A stretch of DNA of 64,000 bases, taken from Hybos culiciformis (lineage: Eukaryota; Arthropoda; Insecta; Diptera; Hybotidae). Within the stretch, counting starts at the first letter, position 1. Each line of letters begins with the position of its first letter. A program made the position numbers and the translations under genes. The notes beneath the pieces were generated by a model that saw nothing but the letters and a program-made list of their open reading frames with translations, was not told the origin of the DNA and searched no databases. The DNA is taken from positions 60,346,076 through 60,410,075 of the forward strand of contig OZ023274.1 in NCBI GenBank assembly GCA_964007475.1. The letters run 5' to 3'. Positions 19,869 to 33,854 of this stretch are shown piece by piece.

Positions 19869-21145
19869 ATAATATCATATTTTCGGGACTAATATTATAT
19901 TTTCGGGACTAATAATTTATTATTTATTAATAAAAATTATCTACCCAGATTTGGCAGTGCAATAATTGCATCGAACTCTTCTGTACTTCCGACAATGGTG
20001 ACTTAAAGTGACATTTCTTTTTTTTTTGTATTCAACTTATTACTAACAATTACATATACAGATTATTTTTTTCTTAATTCACTAAAACTAACTTAAAATT
20101 TGTCATAATTTTTATTACATTTTTTTTTTTTTTTTTTTTATAAACTAACTTAAAATTTGTCATAAGGACTTTCCTATTCTAATAATATCTTATATGCTTT
20201 CCAAACTGGGAATTTTATTCATAAATTAAATCAGGTTATCCCTCAATTGAAAATTGCTGTTCACACTATGAAAACCAGGGCTAATTTTGTTGTCTTTTAT
20301 ATATTTTTTTGTTAAATTTCTAAATAAAAATTAGTGAATAAAATTTAATCAAATATTCTATATGTGAATTAAAATTCGAAAAATAAAAATTACAAAAAAA
20401 AAATTATATTATTTTTATTCTTTTTTTGTAGCCATTTTTTATTTTTTTTTATTTTTCAAATGCCCAACAGATTTATTTAGTTCAATGAATATGTTCTGAT
20501 TACAAGATTTCAGAACATGTTGATTGAATATAAATAAACAATGCTTAGTTTTATCGGGTGAACCTGATTTAACTCATATTTAACTCAAGTTTTAAACACC
20601 GTAATTTTTGTATCATAAACGTCCTTTAACTCAACAACTATTTATGAATATTTTTGAAAACTTATTTGAACGCGAAGTTTGGAAAACATAAAAAAATAAT
20701 TTTAAAGCCCATTCTGCGTCTTTCATGTTTTTTCTGAAAAGAAAACATAATTTTTTATTTTTACGAAAGCCAATAAAATTTTATGAAGTATATACCTATT
20801 CCGCTGACGGGTGGCATACAGTTGCCCAAATGATATTTGTTAATCCGAGATTTTCCAACGGTCACTAACATTTCCAATTCCACATTTGCCAATTCTACAT
20901 TTGCCAATTCTACATTTGATAATCCGACATTTGATAATCTGTTCTATAATTTCTGTGAACAATTCACTAAAATCATGTGCAATGTTTTTGAAACACTGTT
21001 CAATAATTTCTGTGAACAATTCACTAAAATTATTTGCATTCATATCTTCCGAGAAAAGAAACTATTTCAATATGACAGGCCGGAGTTTTACTGTGACTTA
21101 AAAGAAGCGAGAACTGATTCATCGTTTTCATTCAGTTCTCACACA

Positions 21146-22197
21146 TTACCGCAACGAATACGACACATTGTTTTTAATATGTATTTCGTAGCCTGCTTGT
21201 AGAATATTCTGACTAGCATTTATGTCTCTATTCCACACAATTCTGCATTTTTGCAACTTGAATATCTGTGTGGACTTTGCGATACATCATGGTCATCCAA
21301 GCAGCTGCTACATTTTTTCGTTGTATTATACTCGTCCACCATTATCAGCTGAATTTTTGGATGCGAGTTCAGCGTTATTGATAATAGTTTCAAAGGGGTC
21401 CTTATGTACCCCGTCATTGAACTATTTTGCGCGGTTTGGGTGCTTCCCAAGAAAACTGTTATTAATTTTTCATTTTTAACTAAGTTTTCTTTAATCCATT
21501 TATTTAAAGCACTTCTTCTCCGGATAAATGCGTCAAATCTTAATCGGGAAATTTTTGGTCGAATATATGATTTGGTTTTTTGTGAAAACCATAATAAATT
21601 GAATTTCACTTTCTCATTCATCCAGTTAGTCCACCAATCTTCTGTGGTGCTTCTCTGGATGAAATCTATTTTATTTTCTTCAATTTTTTTCTCTATATGA
21701 GAAGTGAACTTCTCCAATTTATATTTCCTTGCATAATGACCGTTATCAGTATAATAATTTTTTGTTTAATATTTAATGTTATTCAAATTTGAATAAACAT
21801 TTTTCTGATTGTACGGGTCATCATTGCTGGATCGTACAGCTGCCACGAACATTTTATTTCCAGGATCAATTCCAATGTTCACCGGTGTTGGCTTGAATTC
21901 TTCTGTTATTTCAGATGGTTCCTTTCTTTCCTTTATTTCCTTTATAAATTTTATAGAACAGGAAACCCCATCTGTTGAAAAACTCATGCACTCCAAGTTT
22001 TTTCGTGGCAGCTTCAAATAATCGCTGTAATCAAAAGTGCCATTAAACTGTTCGAAGGATTGGTTAACATCTTTGTTTGTTTTCAAACTCTTCGTTTTCG
22101 GGCACTTTTTCACCGAACTTAACAAATGATAGAAAGCATAATGACCGTAGTCTAAATGCTTTCTAAAACATTTGAACTTCGGCAACAAGATGACCAT
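21146..22197 (-). pseudogene. Broken truncated Fanzor copy, unit 5
   Basis: Two breaks: an A-to-T change (plus strand, near 21766) makes a stop after NNIKY, and a one-base deletion in the T run near 21250 shifts the frame just before the last CX2C. The same NNIKY stop is shared by units 6 and 7, so those units are related by descent. Confidence 0.85.
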
Positions 22198-22545
22198 ATA
22201 ATATCATATTTTCGGGACTAATATTATATTTTCGGGACTAATAATTTATTATTTATTAATAAAAATTATCTACCCAGATTTGGCAGTGCAATAATTGCAT
22301 CGAACTCTTCTGTACTTCCGACAATGGTGACTTAAAGTGACATTTCTTTTTTTTTTGTATTCAACTTATTACTAACAATTACATATACAGATTATTTTTT
22401 TCTTAATTCACTAAAACTAACTTAAAATTTGTCATAATTTTTATTACATTTTTTTTTTTTTTTTTTTATAAACTAACTTAAAATTTGTCATAAGGACTTT
22501 CCTATTCTAATAATATCTTATATGCTTTCCAAACTGGGAATTTTA

Positions 22546-23318
22546 TAGTACGTTCAGTAAGTACAGATTGTCCGTAGCTAAGGAATTCCCTTTTCTGCAA
22601 AATACTGCAAATAACTTCTGCAAAGCCCTACGATAAGGACAGCTGTGACATTTCATTTTAAAATCATATACATTAAAAAAATTTATATGGGCATATTAAA
22701 ATGTGTCATTTGTTGTTTTTCAGATTTTAAAGAATAATTTGTAACATTTATTAATAATATGCTTATATTTTGTTTAAGCAAATACAAATTTAATGAAATT
22801 TCAAAAATTCTGCATTTTCTTAAATGTTTTTAAGCTAACAAAAAAAAAATAAAATTTATGAAAAATAAAAATTAATACAAATTGTTTAGTGAAATGCATG
22901 AACAAAAATTGAGTGAATGTGTTTTTTATTTTTACATATATTTCTGTTTCTGTATTGAATCATGCTGAATATCGCTTGCAAGTTCTTTAATAGAGCAAAA
23001 AAGTACGAACAATTTACTTTTTAAATAAGATCTTGTCTCACTTCAACATGAATTATTACTTCCAATTCACTAGTGATTCACCAATGAAAAAGTATTTCTA
23101 TTTCTGAAACTAGTGTCATGCCATTTGAACAAATATTAAAAGTACAAAGCACCTGATTTTTTTTTTATTTTATTTTATTTATTGTATCTTTAGATTTAAA
23201 CCAACAGTTTACAAAACTAATTCTAGGTTTAAAATAGAAAAATTTACATATAGATAAGCTTAAAAAGAAGTCTTATATAAAAAAATTTATTAAATACATA
23301 CTTTTTTCTTATTTTTTT

Positions 23319-23367
<49 letters not shown>

Positions 23368-24805
23368 TTTATTCAAAATATCTACATAGTATTATTTTAC
23401 TTTTTTTTTTTTTTTTTTTATTTATTTTTTTTTTTTTTTATTATTTGTTTTATATTTATTAAGTTTTTTAAAAAAATATATATATATTCGTTAAAAAATA
23501 TATGAAAATTCAAGTTTCAATAATTATAATACAACATAAGTATTTAATTCTAATTTCAAAAATTAATTGTAACAAATTTGAAGTAATAGCATGAATTCAT
23601 TTTTATTAAAAGAAGGAAAGAGATGAGGAAAGCAAGCAATATTATTATTGAGATAAAATCAGAGAGTTAAGGAAAGTAACTTCTTACGTACCTCATTCTT
23701 TGGGAAATAAGAAAAACTGCAGATATCCACGTCCATGAACAACTGATTATGATTCCTCTGTGCTCGTATTATTGGTGATTTGAACAGCAAATTAGTTCTG
23801 GATTGTGGAATCCTGAATAGGTAATAAATTATTCTGGGAGATCTGAGAGTCCAGTTGAAATTAATTTTTTCAAGAAGATAAGTTGATTGTATTTTTGATG
23901 TTATTATTTTATGTAAAAACATTTCATCTAGGAATATGCGGCGTTTCTCGAGAGATAGCAAGTTGTAGGATACTAATCTATCCGAATATTCTTGATAAGG
24001 AAAATAAAATTTATAGTGTAAGAGTCTTGTAAATTTTTTTTGTATTTTTTCTATATGATCTACGTATATTTTATAAATTGGATTCCATACGGAACTAGCA
24101 TATTCAAGTGAACTACGAACCAGAGAGTTAAATAAGGTAATTAATTAATGATGTCTTATTAACATTATGCCTCCTTTACGAAGTTTCTTAATTTTTTCTT
24201 GTTGTAGCCAATTTTTATTTAAAAGTTAAAATGTTTGATATCTCGAAAAATAAAGAAGACATCAAAATTTTTATTTAATTTGCATAAAAATTTGAAAACA
24301 ATCATTATAAAGGAAGCAGAATAGCTACGTAGTAAAATGTAAACAAGAAATCGGTATAAACCTTTTTAAAGTATATGGGTTGAACTAAATTTGATAAAAT
24401 ATGTAAATAAAATTAAAAATTTTATATTTTTATTAAAAATTTTATATGTTTATTTAAAATTTTATATTTTATTTAAATAAAAATATAAAATTTCGAATTT
24501 TATTTAGGAAAACATAAAATTTTGTTAAAATTCATTTTTTTTATTTGTTTTTAATCAAAATATTCATTGTCCTTAGCTAAGGCCAACTAAAAAGTACTCC
24601 CAGAATACGGACTATTATGGGAAATTATGAAATTTCCCTTTGCAGAAGTTTTGAGGTAGGATTGCATTACTGAACGATTTTTTGTAGAAATTGTCTGTAT
24701 TTAAGGACTTTAGCTGTCAGATTTTGTCTTTCACAAACTTCAGATTGTCTGCAACGTAGGATTTTGTCACTAGCTAAGGACAATCTGTACTTACTGAACG
24801 TACTA
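22546..24805. mobile_element. TIR DNA transposon copy 1 (2,260 bp, non-autonomous), inserted in the unit 5 spacer
   Basis: The ends are inverted repeats of about 35 bases (28 perfect) starting TAGTACGTTCAGTAAGTACA. Comparison with empty units shows a 3-base target duplication TTA (22543-22545 and 24806-24808). A TWA duplication is typical of PIF/Harbinger elements, but no transposase is seen, so the superfamily is tentative. The subterminal regions repeat TAGCTAAGG motifs. The interior is AT-rich with long T tracts and carries a non-LTR RT remnant. Confidence 0.85.
23659..24150 (-). pseudogene. Non-LTR retrotransposon RT C-terminal remnant inside the TIR element (copy 1)
   Basis: A minus-strand open stretch of about 160 codons (only the last 100 start with Met, at 23961) contains SSLEYASSVWNPIY, then IEKIQKKFTRLL, LEKRRIFLDEMFLHKI and FRIPQSRTNLLFKSPIIRAQ. 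These are the characteristic order of segments in the region after the RT domain of arthropod Jockey/R1-like non-LTR elements. No polymerase YADD region is present and a stop lies upstream, so it is a fragment that inserted into or was captured by the TIR element. Confidence 0.7.
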
Positions 24806-25737
24806 TTATTCATAAATTAAATCAGGTTATCCCTCAATTGAAAATTGCTGTTCACACTATGAAAACCAGGGCTAATTTTGTTGTCTTTTATATATTTTTG
24901 TTGTTAAATTTCTAAATAAAAATTAGTGAATAAAATTTAATCAAATATTCTATATGTGAATTAAAATTCGAAAAATAAAAATTACAAAAAAAAAATTGTA
25001 TTATTTTTATTCTTTTTTTGTAGCCATTTTTTATTTTTTTTTATTTTTCAAATGCCCAACAGATTTATTTAGTTCAATGAATATGTTCTGATTACAAGAT
25101 TTCAGAACATGTTGATTGAATATAAATAAACAATGCTTAGTTTTATCGGGTGAACCTGATTTAACTCATATTTAACTCAAGTTTTAAACACCGTAATTTT
25201 TGTATCATAAACGTCCTTTAACTCAACAACTATTTATGAATATTTTTGAAAACTTATTTGAACGCGAAGTTTGGAAAACATAAAAAAATAATTTTAAAGC
25301 CCATTCTGCGTCTTTCATGTTTTTTCTGAAAAGAAAACATAATTTTTTATTTTTACGAAAGCCAATAAAATTTTATGAAGTATATACTTATTCCGCTGAC
25401 GGGTGGCATACAGTTGCCCAAATGATATTTGTTAATCCGAGATTTGCCAACGGTCGCTAACATTTCCAATTCCACATTTGCCAATTCTACATTTGCCAAT
25501 TCTACATTTGATAATCCGACATTTGATAATCTGTTCTATAATTTCTGTGAACAATTCACTAAAATCATGTGCAATATTTTTGAAACACTGTTCAATAATT
25601 TCTGTGAACAATTCACTAAAATCATTTGCATTCATATCTTCCGAGAAAAGAAACTATTTCAATATGACAGGCCGGAGTTTTACTGTGACTTAAAAGAAGC
25701 GAGAACTGATTCATCGTTTTCATTCAGTTCTCACACA

Positions 25738-26873
25738 TTACCGCAACGAATACGACACATTGTTTTTAATATGTATTTCGTAGCCTGCTTGTAGAATATT
25801 CTGACTAGCGTTTATGTCTCTATTCCACACAATTCTGCATTTTTTGCAACTTGAATATCTGTGTGGACTTTGCGATACATCATGGTCATCCAAGCAGCTG
25901 CTACATTTTTTCGTTGTATTATACTCGTCCACCATTATCAGCTGAATTTTTGGATGCGAGTTCAGCGTTATTGATAATAGTTTCAAAGGGGTCCTTATGT
26001 ACCCCTTCATTGGACTATTTTGCGCGGTTTGGGTGCTTCCCAAGAAAACTGTTATTAATTTTTCATTTTTAACTAAGTTTTCTTTAATCCATTTATTTAA
26101 AGCACTTCTTCTCCGGATAAATGCGTCAAATCTTAATCGGGAAATTTTTGTTCGAATATATGATTTGGTTTTTTGTGAAAAACTTTTTCACCGAACTTAA
26201 CAAATGATAGAAAGCATAATGACCGTAGTCTAAATGCTTTCTAAAACATTTGAACTTCGGCAACAAGATGACCATATAATTTCACTTTCTCATTCATCCA
26301 GTTAGTCCACCAATCTTCTGTGGTGCTTCTCTGGATGAAATCTATTTTATTTTCTTCAATTTTTTTCTCTATATGAGAAGTGAACTTCTCCAATTTATAT
26401 TTCCTTGCATAATGACCGTTATCAGTATAATAATTTTTTGTTTAATATTTAATGTTATTCAAATTTGAATAAACATTTTTCTGATTGTACGGGTCATCAT
26501 TGCTGGATCGTACAGCTGCCACGAACATTTTATTTCCAGGATCAATTCCAATGTTCACTGGTGTTGGCTTGAATTCTTCTGTTATTTCAGATGGTTCCTT
26601 TCTTTCCTTTATTTCCTTTATAAATTTTATAGAACAGGAAACCCCATCTGTTGAAAAACTCATGCACTCCAAGTTTTTTCGTGGCAGCTTCAAATAATCG
26701 CTGTAATCAAAAGTGCCATTAAACTGTTCGAAGGATTGGTTAACATCTTTGTTTGTTTTCAAACTCTTCGTTTTCGGGCACTTTTTCACCGAACTTAACA
26801 AATGATAGAAAGCATAATGACCGTAGTCTAAATGCTTTCTAAAACATTTGAACTTCGGCAACAAGATGACCAT
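25738..26873 (-). pseudogene. Broken, internally rearranged truncated Fanzor copy, unit 6
   Basis: It shares the NNIKY stop with unit 5. In addition, about 97 bases identical to its own 5' end (CTTTTTCACCGAAC...GACCATATAA, 26181-26279) replace a short stretch in the middle of the gene, splitting it into fragments at 25738-26043 and 26442-26873. The inserted block includes the truncated copy's ATG. Confidence 0.85.
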
Positions 26874-27221
26874 ATAATATCATATTTTCGGGACTAATAT
26901 TATATTTTCGGGACTAATAATTTATTATTTATTAATAAAAATTATCTACCCAGATTTGGCAGTGCAATAATTGCATCGAACTCTTCTGTACTTCCGACAA
27001 TGGTGACTTAAAGTGACATTTCTTTTTTTTTTGTATTCAACTTATTACTAACAATTACATATACAGATTATTTTTTTCTTAATTCACTAAAACTAACTTA
27101 AAATTTGTCATAATTTTTATTACATTTTTTTTTTTTTTTTTTTATAAACTAACTTAAAATTTGTCATAAGGACTTTCCTATTCTAATAATATCTTATATG
27201 CTTTCCAAACTGGGAATTTTA

Positions 27222-27994
27222 TAGTACGTTCAGTAAGTACAGATTGTCCGTAGCTAAGGAATTCCCTTTTCTGCAAAATACTGCAAATAACTTCTGCAAA
27301 GCCCTACGATAAGGACAGCTGTGACATTTCATTTTAAAATCATATACATTAAAAAAATTTATATGGGCATATTAAAATGTGTCATTTGTTGTTTTTCAGA
27401 TTTTAAAGAATAATTTGTAACATTTATTAATAATATGCTTATATTTTGTTTAAGCAAATACAAATTTAATGAAATTTCAAAAATTCTGCATTTTCTTAAA
27501 TGTTTTTAAGCTAACAAAAAAAAAAAAAAATTTATGAAAAATAAAAATTAATACAAATTGTTTAGTGAAATGCATGAACAAAAATTGAGTGAATGTGTTT
27601 TTTATTTTTACATATATTTCTGTTTCTGTATTGAATCATGCTGAATATCGCTTGCAAGTTCTTTAATAGAGCAAAAAAGTACGAACAATTTACTTTTTAA
27701 ATAAGATCTTGTCTCACTTCAACATGAATTATTACTTCCAATTCACTAGTGATTCACCAATGAAAAAGTATTTCTATTTCTGAAACTAGTGTCATGCCAT
27801 TTGAACAAATATTAAAAGTACAAAGCACCTGATTTTTTTTTTATTTTATTTTATTTATTGTATCTTTAGATTTAAACCAACAGTTTACAAAACTAATTCT
27901 AGGTTTAAAATAGAAAAATTTACATATAGATAAGCTTAAAAAGAAGTCTTATATAAAAAAATTTATTAAATACATACTTTTTTCTTATTTTTTT

Positions 27995-28041
<47 letters not shown>

Positions 28042-29481
28042 TTTATTCAAAATATCTACATAGTATTATTTTACTTTTTTTTTTTTTTTTTTTTATTTAT
28101 TTCTTTTTTTTTTTTATTATTTGTTTTATATTTATTAAGTTTTTTAAAAAAATATATATATATTCGTTAAAAAATATATGAAAATTCAAGTTTCAATAAT
28201 TATAATACAACATAAGTATTTAATTCTAATTTCAAAAATTAATTGTAACAAATTTGAAGTAATAGCATGAATTCATTTTTATTAAAAGAAGGAAAGAGAT
28301 GAGGAAAGCAAGCAATATTATTATTGAGATAAAATCAGAGAGTTAAGGAAAGTAACTTCTTACGTACCTCATTCTTTGGGAAATAAGAAAAACTGCAGAT
28401 ATCCACGTCCATGAACAACTGATTATGATTCCTCTGTGCTCGTATTATTGGTGATTTGAACAGCAAATTAGTTCTGGATTGTGGAATCCTGAATAGGTAA
28501 TAAATTATTCTGGGAGATCTGAGAGTCCAGTTGAAATTAATTTTTTCAAGAAGATAAGTTGATTGTATTTTTGATGTTATTATTTTATGTAAAAACATTT
28601 CATCTAGGAATATGCGGCGTTTCTCGAGAGATAGCAAGTTGTAGGATACTAATCTATCCGAATATTCTTGATAAGGAAAATAAAATTTATAGTGTAAGAG
28701 TCTTGTAAATTTTTTTTGTATTTTTTCTATATGATCTACGTATATTTTATAAATTGGATTCCATACGGAACTAGCATATTCAAGTGAACTACGAACCAGA
28801 GAGTTAAATAAGGTAATTAATTAATGATGTCTTATTAACATTATGCCTCCTTTACGAAGTTTCTTAATTTTTTCTTGTTGTAGCCAATTTTTATTTAAAA
28901 GTTAAAATGTTTGATATCTCGAAAAATAAAGAAGACATCAAAATTTTTATTTAATTTGCATAAAAATTTGAAAACAATCATTATAAAGGAAGCAGAATAG
29001 CTACGTAGTAAAATGTAAACAAGAAATCGGTATAAACCTTTTTAAAGTATATGGGTTGAACTAAATTTGATAAAATATGTAAATAAAATTAAAAATTTTA
29101 TATTTTTATTAAAAATTTTATATGTTTATTTAAAATTTTATATTTTATTTAAATAAAAATATAAAATTTCGAATTTTATTTAGGAAAACATAAAATTTTG
29201 TTAAAATTCATTTTTTTTATTTGTTTTTAATCAAAATATTCATTGTCCTTAGCTAAGGCCAACTAAAAAGTACTCCCAGAATACGGACTATTATGGGAAA
29301 TTATGAAATTTCCCTTTGCAGAAGTTTTGAGGTAGGATTGCATTACTGAACGATTTTTTGTAGAAATTGTCTGTATTTAAGGACTTTAGCTGTCAGATTT
29401 TGTCTTTCACAAACTTCAGATTGTCTGCAACGTAGGATTTTGTCACTAGCTAAGGACAATCTGTACTTACTGAACGTACTA
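27222..29481. mobile_element. TIR DNA transposon copy 2 (2,260 bp), in the unit 6 spacer
   Basis: Same ends, same length, same insertion point relative to the unit and same TTA duplication (27219-27221, 29482-29484) as copy 1. Only a few bases differ (for example in A/T runs). It arose by duplication of the host unit, not by a second insertion. Confidence 0.85.
28335..28826 (-). pseudogene. Non-LTR RT remnant inside TIR element copy 2
   Basis: Duplicate of the fragment at 23659-24150, offset by 4,676 bases. Confidence 0.7.
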
Positions 29482-30413
29482 TTATTCATAAATTAAATCA
29501 GGTTATCCCTCAATTGAAAATTGCTGTTCACACTATGAAAACCAGGGCTAATTTTGTTGTCTTTTATATATTTTTGTTGTTAAATTTCTAAATAAAAATT
29601 AGTGAATAAAATTTAATCAAATATTCTATATGTGAATTAAAATTCGAAAAATAAAAATTACAAAAAAAAAATTGTATTATTTTTATTCTTTTTTTGTAGC
29701 CATTTTTTATTTTTTTTTATTTTTCAAATGCCCAACAGATTTATTTAGTTCAATGAATATGTTCTGATTACAAGATTTCAGAACATGTTGATTGAATATA
29801 AATAAACAATGCTTAGTTTTATCGGGTGAACCTGATTTAACTCATATTTAACTCAAGTTTTAAACACCGTAATTTTTGTATCATAAACGTCCTTTAACTC
29901 AACAACTATTTATGAATATTTTTGAAAACTTATTTGAACGCGAAGTTTGGAAAACATAAAAAAATAATTTTAAAGCCCATTCTGCGTCTTTCATGTTTTT
30001 TCTGAAAAGAAAACATAATTTTTTATTTTTACGAAAGCCAATAAAATTTTATGAAGTATATACTTATTCCGCTGACGGGTGGCATACAGTTGCCCAAATG
30101 ATATTTGTTAATCCGAGATTTGCCAACGGTCGCTAACATTTCCAATTCCACATTTGCCAATTCTACATTTGCCAATTCTACATTTGATAATCCGACATTT
30201 GATAATCTGTTCTATAATTTCTGTGAACAATTCACTAAAATCATGTGCAATATTTTTGAAACACTGTTCAATAATTTCTGTGAACAATTCACTAAAATCA
30301 TTTGCATTCATATCTTCCGAGAAAAGAAACTATTTCAATATGACAGGCCGGAGTTTTACTGTGACTTAAAAGAAGCGAGAACTGATTCATCGTTTTCATT
30401 CAGTTCTCACACA

Positions 30414-31549
30414 TTACCGCAACGAATACGACACATTGTTTTTAATATGTATTTCGTAGCCTGCTTGTAGAATATTCTGACTAGCGTTTATGTCTCTATT
30501 CCACACAATTCTGCATTTTTTGCAACTTGAATATCTGTGTGGACTTTGCGATACATCATGGTCATCCAAGCAGCTGCTACATTTTTTCGTTGTATTATAC
30601 TCGTCCACCATTATCAGCTGAATTTTTGGATGCGAGTTCAGCGTTATTGATAATAGTTTCAAAGGGGTCCTTATGTACCCCTTCATTGGACTATTTTGCG
30701 CGGTTTGGGTGCTTCCCAAGAAAACTGTTATTAATTTTTCATTTTTAACTAAGTTTTCTTTAATCCATTTATTTAAAGCACTTCTTCTCCGGATAAATGC
30801 GTCAAATCTTAATCGGGAAATTTTTGTTCGAATATATGATTTGGTTTTTTGTGAAAAACTTTTTCACCGAACTTAACAAATGATAGAAAGCATAATGACC
30901 GTAGTCTAAATGCTTTCTAAAACATTTGAACTTCGGCAACAAGATGACCATATAATTTCACTTTCTCATTCATCCAGTTAGTCCACCAATCTTCTGTGGT
31001 GCTTCTCTGGATGAAATCTATTTTATTTTCTTCAATTTTTTTCTCTATATGAGAAGTGAACTTCTCCAATTTATATTTCCTTGCATAATGACCGTTATCA
31101 GTATAATAATTTTTTGTTTAATATTTAATGTTATTCAAATTTGAATAAACATTTTTCTGATTGTACGGGTCATCATTGCTGGATCGTACAGCTGCCACGA
31201 ACATTTTATTTCCAGGATCAATTCCAATGTTCACTGGTGTTGGCTTGAATTCTTCTGTTATTTCAGATGGTTCCTTTCTTTCCTTTATTTCCTTTATAAA
31301 TTTTATAGAACAGGAAACCCCATCTGTTGAAAAACTCATGCACTCCAAGTTTTTTCGTGGCAGCTTCAAATAATCGCTGTAATCAAAAGTGCCATTAAAC
31401 TGTTCGAAGGATTGGTTAACATCTTTGTTTGTTTTCAAACTCTTCGTTTTCGGGCACTTTTTCACCGAACTTAACAAATGATAGAAAGCATAATGACCGT
31501 AGTCTAAATGCTTTCTAAAACATTTGAACTTCGGCAACAAGATGACCAT
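30414..31549 (-). pseudogene. Broken, internally rearranged truncated Fanzor copy, unit 7
   Basis: Carries both the NNIKY stop and the same internal 97-base self-copy (30857-30955) as unit 6. Its spacer lacks the transposon and lacks one AAACTAACTTAAAATTTGTC segment after the T tract, a deletion shared with unit 8. Confidence 0.85.
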
Positions 31550-32804
31550 ATAATATCATATTTTCGGGACTAATATTATATTTTCGGGACTAATAATTTA
31601 TTATTTATTAATAAAAATTATCTACCCAGATTTGGCAGTGCAATAATTGCATCGAACTCTTCTGTACTTCCGCCAATGGTGACTTAAAGTGACATTTCTT
31701 TTTTTTTTGTATTCAACTTATTACTAACAATTACATATACAGATTATTTTTTTCTTAATTCACTAAAACTAACTTAAAATTTGTCATAATTTTTATTAAA
31801 TTTTTTTTTTTTTTTTTTTTATAAGGACTTTCCTATTCTAATAATATCTTATATGCTTTCCAAACTGGGAATTTTATTCATAAATTAAATCAGGTTATCC
31901 CTCAATTGAAAATTGCTGTTCACACTATGAAAACCAGGGCTAATTTTGTTGTCTTTTATATATTTTTGTTGTTAAATTTCTAAATAAAAATTAGTGAATA
32001 AAATTTAATCAAATATTCTATATGTGAATTAAAATTCGAAAAATAAAAATTACAAAAAAAAATTATATTATTTTTATTCTTTTTTTGTAGCCATTTTTTA
32101 TTTTTTTTTATTTTTCAAATGCCCAACAGATTTATTTAGTTCAATGAATATGTTCTGATTACAAGATTTCAGAACATGTTGATTGAATATAAATAAACAA
32201 TGCTTAGTTTTATCGGGTGAACCTGATTTAACTCATATTTAACTCAAGTTTTAAACACCGTAATTTTTGTATCATAAACGTCCTTTAACTCAACAACTAT
32301 TTATGAATATTTTTGAAAACTTATTTGAACGCGAAGTTTGGAAAACATAAAAAAATAATTTTAAAGCCCATTCTGCGTCTTTCATGTTTTTTCTGAAAAG
32401 AAAACATAATTTTTTATTTTTACGAAAGCCAATAAAATTTTATGAAGTATATACTTATTCCGCTGACGGGTGGCATACAGTTGCCCAAATGATATTTGTT
32501 AATCCGAGATTTGCCAACGGTCGCTAACATTTCCAATTCCACATTTGCCAATTCTACATTTGCCAATTCTACATTTGATAATCCGACATTTGATAATCTG
32601 TTCTATAATTTCTGTGAACAATTCACTAAAATCATGTGCAATGTTTTTGAAACACTGTTCAATAATTTCTGTGAACAATTCACTAAAATCATTTGCATTC
32701 ATATCTTCCGAGAAAAGAAACTATTTCAATATGACAGGCCGGAGTTTTACTGTGACTTAAAAGAAGCGAGAACTGATTCATCGTTTTCATTCAGTTCTCA
32801 CACA

Positions 32805-33854
32805 TTACCGCAACGAATACGACACATTGTTTTTAATATGTATTTCGTAGCCTGCTTGTAGAATATTCTGACTAGCATTTATGTCTCTATTCCACACAAT
32901 TCTGCATTTTTTGCAACTTGAATATCTGTGTGGACTTTGCGATACATCATGGTCATCCAAGCAGCTGCTACATTTTTTCGTTGTATTATACTCGTCCACC
33001 ATTATCAGCTGAATTTTTGGATGCGAGTTCAGCGTTATTGATAATAGTTTCAAAGGGGTCCTTATGTTCCCCTTCATTGGACTATTTTGCGCGGTTTGGG
33101 TGCTTCCCAAGAAAACTGTTATTAATTTTTCATTTTTAACTAAGTTTTCTTTAATCCATTTATTTAAAGCACTTCTTCTCCGGATAAATGCGTCAAATCT
33201 TAATCGGGAAATTTTTGGTCGAATATATGATTTGGTTTTTTGTGAAAACCATAATAAATTGAATTTCACTTTCTCATTCATCCAGTTAGTCCACCAATCT
33301 TCTGTGGTGCTTCTCTGGATGAAATCTATTTTATTTTCTTCAATTTTTTTCTCTATATGAGAAGTGAACTTCTCCAATTTATATTTCCTTGCATAATGAT
33401 TATCAGTATAATAATTTTTTGTATAATATTTAATGTTATTCAAATTTGAATAAACATTTTTCTGATTGTACGGGTCATCATTGCTGGATCGTACAGCTGC
33501 CACGAACATTTTATTTCCAGGATCAATTCCAATGTTCACTGGTGTTGGCTTGAATTCTTCTGTTATTTCAGATGGTTCCTTTCTTTCCTTTATTTCCTTT
33601 ATAAATTTTATAGAACAGGAAACCCCATCTGTTGAAAAACTCATGCACTCCAAGTTTTTTCGTGGCAGCTTCAAATAATCGCTGTAATCAAAAGTGCCAT
33701 TAAACTGTTCGAAGGATTGGTTAACATCTTTGTTTGTTTTCAAACTCTTCGTTTTCGGGCACTTTTTCACCGAACTTAACAAATGATAGAAAGCATAATG
33801 ACCGTAGTCTAAATGCTTTCTAAAACATTTGAACTTCGGCAACAAGATGACCAT
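32805..33854 (-). CDS. 5'-truncated Fanzor copy, unit 8 (349 aa)
   Basis: Intact frame, HY form, with MKGNIRTP where most copies have MKGYIRTP. This substitution is shared with unit 9, as is the 2,305-base period of the preceding spacer. Confidence 0.8.
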   Translation of the reverse strand: MVILLPKFKCFRKHLDYGHYAFYHLLSSVKKCPKTKSLKTNKDVNQSFEQFNGTFDYSDYLKLPRKNLECMSFSTDGVSCSIKFIKEIKERKEPSEITEEFKPTPVNIGIDPGNKMFVAAVRSSNDDPYNQKNVYSNLNNIKYYTKNYYTDNHYARKYKLEKFTSHIEKKIEENKIDFIQRSTTEDWWTNWMNEKVKFNLLWFSQKTKSYIRPKISRLRFDAFIRRRSALNKWIKENLVKNEKLITVFLGSTQTAQNSPMKGNIRTPLKLLSITLNSHPKIQLIMVDEYNTTKKCSSCLDDHDVSQSPHRYSSCKKCRIVWNRDINASQNILQAGYEIHIKNNVSYSLR

